From contig JAHHTR010000102.1 in NCBI GenBank assembly GCA_020024515.1, positions 1 through 7,591 on the forward strand: DNA of 7,591 bases. Reading direction: 5' to 3'. Within the stretch, counting starts at the first letter, position 1, and every line of letters starts with the position of its first letter. This document shows positions 1 to 7,386 of this stretch, piece after piece. The stretch is from Angelakisella sp. Its GTDB lineage: Bacteria > Bacillota > Clostridia > Oscillospirales > Ruminococcaceae. Below the pieces are notes generated by a model. It was given only the letters and a program-made list of their open reading frames with translations, did no database searches and had not been told where the DNA came from. A program made the translations under genes and the position numbers.

Positions 1-54
1 CGAATCGGGGGTCGGCTCGGGTTTATGTTCCGAATCGGGGGTCGGCTCAGGCTT
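1..54 (-). repeat. Tandem 30-bp repeat encoding a PEPTPDSEHK linker, cut by the window edge
   Basis: Positions 1-18 and 31-48 are identical (cgaatcgggggtcggctc) and the unit is 30 bp, so each copy adds ten residues (PEPTPDSEHK). The tract is more GC-rich than the rest of the gene. Such Pro/Thr/acidic linkers usually separate secreted catalytic modules from a further binding module or a wall anchor. The repeat continues leftward out of the window, so copy number is unknown. Confidence 0.8.
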
Positions 55-3000
55 AATTAGTTCACCCTCTACAGCTTTGGCATAGTTACTGTCACAGTAT
101 ATATCATCAACAAAATATCCTGTTTCAAGCTTATAGCTTATAGTTCTGTCAGCAATTGCTCTTACAAACACAGTAAAATTTGTAGGTGTATTTTGCGGTA
201 ACTTTATACTGACTTCATTTACGCTTGTATTTACCCTACTTTCCGCTATTACCTTATCACCATTATATAATCTTACCAAAATTTCTTTTATTCCAACTTG
301 ATTGACTTTACCCCAAGTAATATTTATAAAGTCATCTTCCAATGTATATCTTACATCTTCGATTTCATTTAATTTTATTCGTGGATCATCGTAATCATTT
401 AGTTGTATCGATGATAAATCTTTAAATAGAGAAACCTTATCTTTCAACACATATACCGAACCTGACATATCCTTAGATAAAAGCATCACTTTACCGTTTG
501 TTACAGTAACCGTATCGCCTGTCATAACATCTTCAAGAATATCACCGTCTTTAAAACCATATCTCTCCAATCTATCAAGCATTATTGATTTTTCCGAGTT
601 TTTATTACTGTTATTAAGAACCACTATAGATTTATTATTATTGCCATAACGGGCATAAGCAATATATTGATTATCCCTATCTGACTTAATTTCCTCAAAC
701 GCCCCATATACGAATGCGTCAATATTTTCTTTACGGGTAGCGATTAATGTCCTGTAATCTTTAAGCATTTCTTTGTTCCATGTATCTACATCCCAGTTAA
801 ATGTTGCTCTGTTGTATGGATCTGCACCTGATTTTTTGCCAACCATACCTATTTCATCACCATAATACAGCATAGGTATACCGGGGTATGTTAATTGTAA
901 AGTTGCCGCAATCTCCATCATCGCATCATTACCTGCGCCTGTATAATCCCAGTTCAAAAATCTCTGTTTATCGTGTGTGGAAATAGAATTGGTTGAATTT
1001 AATATTGTTTGATAAGGAAAACTTTTAAAATAATTTCTTGAAAAAATACCAATATCGGCAACGCTCATTAATTGAGCGTTTTTATTTACCTTGTTATCCA
1101 AACTTTGATTTCCAAGCCAATTATTTGAACTTCTATTTTCTATAAATGGCATCATAAAGCCACCATAGTTCATTTTTGAGTCCCATGCTTTACCATAGTA
1201 CCACTGATTGTCATTACCCCAAAACTCACCTAATATGTATGCGTCATCTTTAACGTTTCGCACTTCTGAACGGAATTCTTGCCAAATTTTCAGATTCTCC
1301 GCTTTCTGTTCATCATCGGTTTGTTTTGTATTGATATCCAGTTTAGGATTGAATTTATAATCACGCGGTTCCGTATTAACATCTTCTGCGGCATCAAGTC
1401 TCCAACCGTCTATATTATATGGCTCTTTCAGATAACGTTTTGCTATCGCATTTTCACCTGCATATATATAATTTTTAAGTTCATCATTTTTATAATTAAG
1501 TTTTGCAAGATTCGTAAAGCCATGCCACGGATAAAAATCTATCGGATTTCCTTTGCCATCAACATATTTCCCTTTTTCATAGAAATAATATGATTCTTTA
1601 TACTTTTCAAACATTTCGCCCTCTGTGCTTGTATGATTAAATACACCATCAAGTATTAAGTTCATACCATTTTTGTCAAGTTCAGCGCTTAGGTCTACAA
1701 GCGCCTTGTTTCCACCAAAATTTTTATCAACATATTCATATGAATCAGTATCATATTTATGGTCACTTCCCGATTGGAAAATCGGCATTAAATATATGGC
1801 ATTCACACCCAGTACATCTTTTAGATATGGTATTGCTTCATTCACACCCACAAGGTCGCCTCCAAAGAACTGGTTATTCCATATTGTATCGCTTTCTTCA
1901 CCATTAAATACTTCGCCGTTCCACTCACCGATTTCCGATGGATTTCCAAACTGCGAAATATCCTTTGAAATTCGGTTATTGCTTGGATCACCGTCTCTGA
2001 ATCTATCAACCATTATCTGATAGAATACAGATTCTTTTGACCATTTTGGAGTTTTTAAATCAGGTACTATTGAAAAACCATAGTCCATACCTGAATTTGG
2101 ATCATATGGATTGAATTTAGGCGGTTGAGCAGTCACACCTTTGTTATTTTCACCTGCGCCACCACTAATCCATGCAATTCTTTCGGGTTGCGCCTTTGTA
2201 TTTTTCACTTCAAAATTATAATATTTTGTAGATGGACTTGCTTTTATTGTTCCTTCCCAAAATTCTATTTTGCTATTGTCATAACCTTTAGATTCATAGA
2301 ATTTTTTATCTTCTATTTTTTTCATTGGAACTATATTTGTTTTTTTGGTATCAGCATTATAATAATGTATATTTGCCTCTGTTACTTCGCCTGCTTTTGC
2401 TCTGAATCTTACTTTTACATCATCTGTTGACGTTGGTTCCATTGGTTCCATATAATCGATACTTTGATCGGCAAACAGATAATCCCATTGCAAATCTATC
2501 TTTTCGCTTTCTGTATCATACAATATCATCATACTGCTGGAAACAACTTTCAAATCAACGGCATTGCCATTTTGATAAATTTTTTCTTTGGGTTTGTCCA
2601 AACTTACGCCTGTATGGTCTGCAACAACATTCCATACACCTGTGCTTGACTGTGGCAACCATTTTACATATTTATCATGAATCGAAGCGTTGTATATAAT
2701 AAGTATATTTTTCCATTTATCGCCATTTGCATTATCTTTTAAGTGTTGAAGAAGTATTGTATCATCACCGTTATTCAATGTATAAACTTCTTGATGTGTA
2801 CGTATTTGTTCTTTTGATGTGAGTCTAAAAGCAGGGTGTTCTTTTCTTAAATGAATTAGACCGCTGTAATAATCAAAAACTTCTTTATATTCTGCCTTAT
2901 CGGCCCAATCTATGTCATTTGTTTCATCATCGCTCTTATAACTGTTGTGATCCCCTTGCTTTGTTCTCAGTATTTCCGAACCGCCTTGAAAAAAGGGTAT

Positions 3001-6000
3001 CCCCTGTGACGTAAGCACCATACCATTGGCAAGAATGGTTTTTCTAACCTTCCAATCAGTCAGAGCATCGTCAGGTATATTTTTTCTAAATTCACCGTTA
3101 TTTACACCTTTCTCACTCTTTTCTATTTGGTCCCATATAGCATAATTATCGTGTGCCTCCACATAGTTTACAATCAATTCCGGGTCATCTACCGTTCCAT
3201 TTACGGAACCTTTTAGTCCCTCTTGCGCTTTGCCTGAATTTTCTTTGTTTGTCGCACCGTTAATAAAGCCTTTGCCCGGAGAGTTATCTCCTCTCAGCCC
3301 ATTTCGGTATATATCATTAAACGCAGAAATCCCTTTGTTTTTGGTAGTTTGATTTTCTGATGACAACGGAGTGTCAGCCGCCGTCCATGGTTCTCCATAA
3401 ACAATAACCGATTGATCTATTTTTTGTACGGTATTTTTGATGGTATTCATAGTTTTATTATCTATCAATGCCATCAAATCAAAACGCAAACCATCAACTT
3501 TATAGTCATTTACCCAATGAACATTTGAATCGACAATAAATTTACGAACCATAGGTCTTTCTGTTGCAACTTCATTGCCACAGCCAGAACCATTCGACTT
3601 TCTGCCGTTTTCATATGTTCTGAAATAGTATCCGGGAACAATGTTATTCATATTGTCGGTAGATGCCATATGGTTATATACTTGGTCAAGAACCACCCTT
3701 ATACCGTTATTATGCAAACCTTGAACCATTTGTCTGAATTCCAATATTCTAGTCTTTGGATCATTGGGATTTGTCGAGTAACTTCCCTCTGGAACATTAT
3801 AGTTTTTAGGGTCATATCCCCAGTTTCTGTTAGGTTCTCCATTTGCCTTTCTGCCATCAAACGATAGGTCGCCGTCTTCATCAATAGATGCAATATCGTA
3901 TGTTGGCAATAGGTGAACGTGCGTAACGCCAAGTTCTTTTAAATGGTCTATACCAGTCTTTACGGTTTGACCTTTTGCGTCTGTATATGTTGTATTTTCC
4001 TGAACAATTCCCAAATATTTACCTGCGTAATCTCTATTGCCACCCCAATTTTCATCAATGGTAAAATCACGGACGTGTATTTCATAAATTATTGAATCCT
4101 CAGGATTGATAGGGTCAAGTTTCTCGATTGATTTCCAACCTTCGGGCATAGTATCAGAATCATTTAAATCAAGCAAAAACCCTTTATCGCCATTTAGCCC
4201 CACAGCATTTGCATAAGGGTCAACCGCATAAGTTATTATATCTGTTCTGCTGTCTGAAATATCTCTTGATTTAAAATACAATCTATACATATAGTATTTA
4301 TTATAGTTTGCGTTTTTATCTATCGATATAAAATGGGTTCCGCTGTTTAAATCAAAATTCATCTGATAATAATCGGTTGGCTCATCATCTTTTTGGGTAA
4401 AATCATCATATACAAGAACCTCAACTTTGTACGCAGTGGGCGCCCACAGTCTCAGATTAATTTTATCTTCTGTATAAGTTACGCCCATATCATTACCGTC
4501 ATAATAATAATCGTCAAGCACGTATCTCAACAATACTTTCGTCTTTAATTTAAATGTATTATCGGCACTTACTTCCACTAAGCTTGTTGGATTAAATTTA
4601 TCTTTTATTGCCGATGTGTCAAATTCAACCTTCGTACCGTCTCCAATGACTTTTGCAGTTATTCCTTCTTGTTCCACATCATCAATATACAGCTTAAAAT
4701 TAATCTCATCTGATACCGGTTTTTGTGAAAGATAAGCTGTAATTTTAGTTTTGCTGTCCATAATGGCATTTGTAATTTTTGGCGCTGACGCCTTTGTTGC
4801 ATCTTTTAATGATGTATATATATTTGCATCATCTTTGATTATATAAACATTGTTGACATTTGCAGGTATTGTATATTGCGGTGTTTCTTCTTTCCAATTA
4901 CCTTTTTTTACAATGACCTTGTCTTTTGTTAAATATGTTGCTTTTCCCAGATCTGTATCTTCTAAAAATTCAACTTGTTCATTTGCATCATTACCGAAAT
5001 TCCAAAAGCTCCAATCGTCATAATGCCCATCTGACTTAAAAAAGTGTGTCAAAACGCCATCAGGTTCTTTTAGAGAAACGGTTATTTTTTTCTGTGCAAA
5101 ATTTTTCCCATTTACATATTTAACTGTTATTTCCGTGCCCTCTTTAACAGTATTGTCAATGAACAATTTTCCGTTTGATATACTTGCACCTTTTACTTTA
5201 GGGGTTATATTCAACGTCACATTTTCCAATATTTCCAAGTTTGCAAATTCATCTGTTTTTACCACTGCAAACTCTACCGGACGATTGGGTGTCACAATAT
5301 TATTTGAAGCTTTTATTGATACATTTGGTATTGGATTTTCTTTTTTATCCCATTTAAACTTTGAATTTGCACCATCAACAAATTCTGCATTTATCCATTC
5401 ACCATTACTGTCGTTGTCTTTAACTAAATAATATTTATATTCATATTCCCCTGATGGCAAATCACCCATATCAATATCTGCCATCATCTTCCAAACTTTA
5501 TCATTTGGATCTTCTACCCAAGTCAATTTGTATTTTTGCTCAATTTCCCATGGTTTAGAAGTGAAATTTCCCCTAACATAAGCATATTTATAATTATCCG
5601 CCTTAACAATAAATTTTATTTTGTTATTGTCAGGGTCAGGATACAATGCGGTATATCTTTGGGAATTTACATAATTGTAACGGTTATTACCAATCTTCCA
5701 ACCCAAAACAAACGGACTTAATGAATCTACATTAAACATAAATCCATTTTGAATTTTATTAATCACAGGATACTCCACCGTGTTATCAGGTTTAATGTGC
5801 ATTAATACCAAATCGGATGAAAAGTCTGCTCCTTTTGGATATGGTAAAAATACAGTAATATTACCATTTACAATATCAACTTTTTTATAGCTTTTTTTGT
5901 CTACCAAAGATAATTCAAAATACTCACTGTTTGTTTTTATAATATCTTTCTTATCTGACTCTGTTATCTCTTCAATATGTTTATCTATATTGATTTTATC

Positions 6001-6756
6001 GGCAGAACTTATTTTATCATATATTACAAACGAAGTATCATTTATTGATGAAGTAAGTTCTACATCTTTCGACATTGTTACCCAAATACTTGTCGTATCA
6101 ACAACATCATTTAATGGTATAGTATGAGCCGGAGACAGTATGTTAATTTTACCGTTTATCAAGGTAGGTTCATACTTTTCACTTTCCTGTACCATATTCA
6201 GTACTATACTGTTTTCTTCATATACGATTTTTAGAAGTAATATAAATTCCAGTTTGTCTTCTTCACTTAAAAAACCATCTGATAAAATGGAATCTTTGTC
6301 AATTTTAAGGCTTTCTGTAGAGATGTCATACATATACGTATCGTTTGCTTTTACAGTAATAGGTTTTTTGTTCACTGTAAAAGTTTCCGACGAAATCAAT
6401 TCGCCAAAAATTTCATCACTTGCTCTTGTAGCTGTAATAGTTACAGTACCTGCTTTTAATATTGTTGCGGTATTGTTATCTATACTGACAACTGATGGAT
6501 CGGAACTAGTATAAGTAACCTTTCCCTTAATACCTTTTGTCTCTAACTCAAACGATTCATCACCATAGACTTTATCGCCAATTTTCACAAGTTCAAAATC
6601 TTTTGAAGGTACTGTTATGTTGCTGTCGCCAATATGTGGCGGTTCGATGTTACTTACACCCATTTGCAAATAGGCATAAGCCGAGGAAGATATCACTTGT
6701 ATAATCATTATTAACGACAAAGTCAAAGATAATAATTTCGTCAAACTTTTATGCAT
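1..6756 (-). CDS. Secreted multimodular amylopullulanase (type I pullulanase plus alpha-amylase), 3' end cut by window edge
   Basis: This is an extracellular enzyme predicted to cleave alpha-1,6 and alpha-1,4 bonds in starch, glycogen and pullulan. The frame stays open for 2252 codons from the ATG at 6756 to position 1 and has no stop in the window. The start is set by a GGGAGG site 11 nt upstream and an immediate signal peptide (MHKSLTKLL...SSAYA). Order by residue: Ig-like 46-137; unassigned 138-353; X25-like 367-470; CBM41 566-652; N2-type and CBM48 655-840; pullulanase GH13 885-1413 (D1093, E1122, D1203); CBM34-like 1445-1533; amylase GH13 1569-2105 (D1788, E1844, D1929); FN3-like 2123-2222; PEPTPDS linker from about 2236. 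Both catalytic sets are complete, so both halves should be active. It appears monocistronic from its own promoter. Domain names come from motif recognition, not a search. The cell-surface anchor, if any, lies beyond the window. Confidence 0.96.
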   Translation of the reverse strand, partial: MHKSLTKLLSLTLSLIMIIQVISSSAYAYLQMGVSNIEPPHIGDSNITVPSKDFELVKIGDKVYGDESFELETKGIKGKVTYTSSDPSVVSIDNNTATILKAGTVTITATRASDEIFGELISSETFTVNKKPITVKANDTYMYDISTESLKIDKDSILSDGFLSEEDKLEFILLLKIVYEENSIVLNMVQESEKYEPTLINGKINILSPAHTIPLNDVVDTTSIWVTMSKDVELTSSINDTSFVIYDKISSADKINIDKHIEEITESDKKDIIKTNSEYFELSLVDKKSYKKVDIVNGNITVFLPYPKGADFSSDLVLMHIKPDNTVEYPVINKIQNGFMFNVDSLSPFVLGWKIGNNRYNYVNSQRYTALYPDPDNNKIKFIVKADNYKYAYVRGNFTSKPWEIEQKYKLTWVEDPNDKVWKMMADIDMGDLPSGEYEYKYYLVKDNDSNGEWINAEFVDGANSKFKWDKKENPIPNVSIKASNNIVTPNRPVEFAVVKTDEFANLEILENVTLNITPKVKGASISNGKLFIDNTVKEGTEITVKYVNGKNFAQKKITVSLKEPDGVLTHFFKSDGHYDDWSFWNFGNDANEQVEFLEDTDLGKATYLTKDKVIVKKGNWKEETPQYTIPANVNNVYIIKDDANIYTSLKDATKASAPKITNAIMDSKTKITAYLSQKPVSDEINFKLYIDDVEQEGITAKVIGDGTKVEFDTSAIKDKFNPTSLVEVSADNTFKLKTKVLLRYVLDDYYYDGNDMGVTYTEDKINLRLWAPTAYKVEVLVYDDFTQKDDEPTDYYQMNFDLNSGTHFISIDKNANYNKYYMYRLYFKSRDISDSRTDIITYAVDPYANAVGLNGDKGFLLDLNDSDTMPEGWKSIEKLDPINPEDSIIYEIHVRDFTIDENWGGNRDYAGKYLGIVQENTTYTDAKGQTVKTGIDHLKELGVTHVHLLPTYDIASIDEDGDLSFDGRKANGEPNRNWGYDPKNYNVPEGSYSTNPNDPKTRILEFRQMVQGLHNNGIRVVLDQVYNHMASTDNMNNIVPGYYFRTYENGRKSNGSGCGNEVATERPMVRKFIVDSNVHWVNDYKVDGLRFDLMALIDNKTMNTIKNTVQKIDQSVIVYGEPWTAADTPLSSENQTTKNKGISAFNDIYRNGLRGDNSPGKGFINGATNKENSGKAQEGLKGSVNGTVDDPELIVNYVEAHDNYAIWDQIEKSEKGVNNGEFRKNIPDDALTDWKVRKTILANGMVLTSQGIPFFQGGSEILRTKQGDHNSYKSDDETNDIDWADKAEYKEVFDYYSGLIHLRKEHPAFRLTSKEQIRTHQEVYTLNNGDDTILLQHLKDNANGDKWKNILIIYNASIHDKYVKWLPQSSTGVWNVVADHTGVSLDKPKEKIYQNGNAVDLKVVSSSMMILYDTESEKIDLQWDYLFADQSIDYMEPMEPTSTDDVKVRFRAKAGEVTEANIHYYNADTKKTNIVPMKKIEDKKFYESKGYDNSKIEFWEGTIKASPSTKYYNFEVKNTKAQPERIAWISGGAGENNKGVTAQPPKFNPYDPNSGMDYGFSIVPDLKTPKWSKESVFYQIMVDRFRDGDPSNNRISKDISQFGNPSEIGEWNGEVFNGEESDTIWNNQFFGGDLVGVNEAIPYLKDVLGVNAIYLMPIFQSGSDHKYDTDSYEYVDKNFGGNKALVDLSAELDKNGMNLILDGVFNHTSTEGEMFEKYKESYYFYEKGKYVDGKGNPIDFYPWHGFTNLAKLNYKNDELKNYIYAGENAIAKRYLKEPYNIDGWRLDAAEDVNTEPRDYKFNPKLDINTKQTDDEQKAENLKIWQEFRSEVRNVKDDAYILGEFWGNDNQWYYGKAWDSKMNYGGFMMPFIENRSSNNWLGNQSLDNKVNKNAQLMSVADIGIFSRNYFKSFPYQTILNSTNSISTHDKQRFLNWDYTGAGNDAMMEIAATLQLTYPGIPMLYYGDEIGMVGKKSGADPYNRATFNWDVDTWNKEMLKDYRTLIATRKENIDAFVYGAFEEIKSDRDNQYIAYARYGNNNKSIVVLNNSNKNSEKSIMLDRLERYGFKDGDILEDVMTGDTVTVTNGKVMLLSKDMSGSVYVLKDKVSLFKDLSSIQLNDYDDPRIKLNEIEDVRYTLEDDFINITWGKVNQVGIKEILVRLYNGDKVIAESRVNTSVNEVSIKLPQNTPTNFTVFVRAIADRTISYKLETGYFVDDIYCDSNYAKAVEGELIKPEPTPDSEHKPEPTPDS
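91..390 (-). other. FN3-like module, residues about 2123-2222
   Basis: It starts after the amylase beta domain with PRIKLNEIEDVRYTLEDD and continues FINITWGKVNQVGIKEILVR to TNFTVFVRAIADRTISYK. The W in the second strand and the late F-x-V-x-V-R-A-I-A strand fit a fibronectin type III-like fold. It probably acts as a spacer before the linker. Confidence 0.5.
442..2052 (-). other. GH13 alpha-amylase/neopullulanase-type catalytic domain plus C-terminal beta domain, residues about 1569-2105
   Basis: The barrel opens with TPKWSKESVFYQIMVDRF and RDGDPSNN. Conserved regions are DGVFNH (1703-1708), DGWRLD with nucleophile D1788, ILGEFWG with acid/base E1844, and THDKQRFL with stabiliser D1929. A LAKLN phrase after PWHGFTN resembles the MPKLN region V of the GH13_20 neopullulanase group; GH13_39 is the other candidate. 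YPGIPMLYYGDEIGM follows as in most alpha-amylases. Region IV normally reads NHD or SHD; here it is THD. Alpha-1,4 hydrolysis is expected, perhaps with some alpha-1,6 activity. Confidence 0.88.
2158..2424 (-). other. CBM34-like N-domain of the second GH13 enzyme, residues about 1445-1533
   Basis: The segment DVKVRFRAKAGEVTEANIHYY, then a loop, then STKYYNFEV and WISGGAG, resembles the N-domain (CBM34) of neopullulanases and cyclomaltodextrinases. Its place directly ahead of the second barrel supports the call. Confidence 0.6.
2518..4104 (-). other. GH13 type I pullulanase catalytic domain plus C-terminal beta domain, residues about 885-1413
   Basis: The barrel opens with IIYEIHVRDF (889-898). 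The type I pullulanase motif is present as NWGYDP (978-983), followed by VPEGSYST. Conserved GH13 regions are DQVYNH (1024-1029), DGLRFD with nucleophile D1093, VYGEPW with acid/base E1122, and EAHDN with transition-state stabiliser D1203. SQGIPFFQGGSEILRTK then HNSY is also characteristic of pullulanases. The usual motif starts with Tyr (YNWGYDP); here that residue is R977. All catalytic residues are intact, so alpha-1,6 debranching is expected. Confidence 0.9.
4237..4794 (-). other. Pullulanase N2-type domain followed by CBM48, residues about 655-840
   Basis: The first part (APKITNAIMDSKTKITAYLS to VLLRYVLDDYYYD) has the layout of the N2-type domain of type I pullulanases. From G754 the CBM48 signature starts: GVTYTEDKINLRLWAPTA, with the LRLWAPTA phrase at 768-775 typical of GH13 debranching enzymes. 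The pair connects CBM41 to the catalytic barrel. Confidence 0.7.
4801..5061 (-). other. CBM41 alpha-glucan-binding module, residues about 566-652
   Basis: The stretch GVLTHFFKSDGHYDDWSFW followed by NFG matches the CBM41 pattern (HY-x-R-x-DGDYDGW-x-x-W-x-W). The binding tryptophans appear as W582 and W585; the third aromatic is F587 in place of Trp. Downstream, GNWKEE and the VYIIKDDANIYTS closing strand also fit. CBM41 binds alpha-glucans and normally sits N-terminal to type I pullulanase catalytic domains, as it does here. Confidence 0.75.
5347..5658 (-). other. X25-like starch-associated module, residues about 367-470
   Basis: It begins RYTALYPDPDNNKIKFIV and runs through YVRGNF, KMMADIDMGDLPSGEYEYKYYL to NSKFKW. 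The pattern of a short beta-sandwich with a gain-of-structure phrase (LPSGEYEYKYYL) is like the X25 modules and related early-set domains found ahead of pullulanase domains in Bacillus-type pullulanases and amylopullulanases. The assignment is by resemblance only; a CBM20- or CBM48-like fold is an alternative. Confidence 0.5.
5698..6345 (-). other. Unassigned N-terminal region, residues 138-353
   Basis: I do not recognise a named domain. The first part (about 138-260) is acidic and hydrophobic with no obvious repeat. The last part ends in DSLSPFVLGWK (up to W353), a closing pattern I associate with beta-rich modules in clostridial surface proteins. It may be one or two non-catalytic modules; their function is unknown. 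Confidence 0.4.
6346..6621 (-). other. Ig-like (Big_2-type) module, residues about 46-137
   Basis: The stretch contains VTYTSSDPSVVSID followed by an alternating strand pattern and AGTVTITATRA, the typical signature of bacterial Ig-like group 2 modules. It is preceded by KIGDKVYGDESFEL, which resembles the related MBG/YDG-type repeats of surface proteins. A spacer or carbohydrate-adhesion role is inferred; no catalytic function is expected. Confidence 0.65.
6673..6756 (-). other. Signal peptide of the amylopullulanase (residues 1-28)
   Basis: There is a short basic start (MHKSLTK), a hydrophobic core (LLSLTLSLIMIIQVI), and a Ser-rich region ending in an A-Y-A signal peptidase I motif at 26-28. 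No lipobox cysteine is present, so secretion by Sec with type I cleavage is expected rather than a lipoprotein. Mature protein would start near Y29. Confidence 0.85.
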
Positions 6757-6767
6757 AAAATCTTTTT

Positions 6768-6773
6768 CCTCCC
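6768..6773 (-). promoter_or_regulatory. Ribosome binding site of the amylopullulanase gene
   Basis: GGGAGG on the minus strand lies 11 nt before the ATG at 6756. It is a strong match to the 16S anti-Shine-Dalgarno sequence, with slightly long spacing, and fixes the start ahead of the signal peptide. Confidence 0.85.
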
Positions 6774-6815
6774 AAATATGAATTTTAATATTCAACATTT
6801 ATCAATCCTATTTGT

Positions 6816-6844
6816 AGATTATCATAATTTTTTTAAAAAATCAA
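6816..6844 (-). promoter_or_regulatory. Candidate sigma-A promoter of the amylopullulanase gene
   Basis: On the minus strand, TTGATT (6839-6844) and TAATCT (6816-6821) are separated by 17 bp, an A/T-only stretch apart from one G. This would start transcription near 6809, giving an untranslated leader of about 50 nt. The DNA is very AT-rich, so chance matches are likely; the spacing and position favour it. I saw no clear catabolite-repression (cre) site between 6757 and 6900, and no riboswitch or terminator. Confidence 0.45.
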
Positions 6845-6891
6845 TATATAATTTATTGTTTTGTTACATAAATTTTAAAAAATATATTATT

Positions 6892-7386
6892 TTATTCGTG
6901 CATATCTGAAAAGTCTGGAATGTCAGTCATTTTAACAAAACAGAAACAGCCGCAATAAATATAAAAAAGATAAGCAAGTTTGAACTTGTTTAAAAAGCAT
7001 TCAACCAAATGTCTTTCTTTGTATAAACACCAATCTACCGACCGTGGTTCTTTCGCATTTTGTCCTATGATATAAATACGAATTTTCACACTTTCATAGG
7101 CACGATCCACAAAAATATGGTTTCCTTTGATATTTGTTGTTTGCAACAAAAGAATGCCATTTTATTGTCATGTGCCAACCCTTCTGACAGCAAAAAAGGT
7201 ATCGGATTTCCAAGTCCGTCAACGGGCGCATGAATTTTTGTGTTCTTTACATCATTACTTGTTCCCAACCGAACCACTCTGTGTAAGCCATAGGATTGTA
7301 TTAAACACGGTTTTATTCTCCCACTTTGCGGGACTTCTTGTATGGGTGGTGGGGAATAATTTTTCTATTTTGCAGTTTTCAGATAC
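6892..7386 (-). pseudogene. IS5-family transposase remnant, frameshifted with internal deletions
   Basis: Three fragments in different frames line up with an IS5-family DDE transposase. 7255-7386 gives the N-terminal DNA-binding part (ENCKIEKLFP ... VFNTILWLTQSG) and stops. 7170-7277 gives the central part (NTKIHAPVDGLGNPIPFLLS ... AHDN). About 6892-7165 gives the C-terminal part (NIKGNHIFVDRAYES ... DWCLYKERHLVECFLNKFK). KIH-x-x-VD carries the first catalytic Asp region, FVDRAY the second, and the YKERHLVE block the last Glu region. Compared with the family pattern, a large block is missing between the N-terminal and central parts, about ten residues after RIYI, and the RRIATRYDK segment after NKFK. 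It cannot make a working transposase. Assignment rests on motif recognition. Confidence 0.8.
6898..6912 (+). repeat. Left terminal inverted repeat of the IS5-type element
   Basis: GTGCATATCTGAAAA read on the plus strand matches the right end (read on the minus strand) at 14 of 15 positions, differing only at base 5. The broken transposase frame reads through this repeat as FSDMH and stops just outside it at 6892-6894. Confidence 0.75.

Noticed and set aside
1279..2430. Open frames on the plus strand (for example 1279-1593, 1673-2020, 2125-2430)
   Set aside because: They lie antisense to the amylase domain, have no ribosome binding sites or recognisable domains, and their Phe/Ile/Ser-rich composition is what antisense AT-rich coding DNA produces.
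2976..3005. Possible frameshift at a run of six A/T near 2989-2994 inside the pullulanase domain
   Set aside because: Reading across the run gives the conserved SQGIPFFQGGSEILRTK without a break, so the frame is intact.
3699..3932. Minus-strand open frame of 77 codons within the pullulanase domain
   Set aside because: It is an out-of-frame reading of the same strand that carries the NWGYDP and region I motifs in the main frame; it has no independent start signals.
5135..6514. Plus-strand open frames at 5135-5431, 5536-5721, 5897-6127 and 6140-6514, the last two looking hydrophobic
   Set aside because: They are antisense to the N-terminal modules of the large gene. The hydrophobic look comes from reading Lys/Asp/Asn codons backwards, not from a membrane protein gene.
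6779..6794. Inverted repeat TGAAT-6 nt-ATTCA in the leader of the large gene
   Set aside because: The stem is only five mostly A/T pairs, too weak to call an operator or terminator in such AT-rich DNA.
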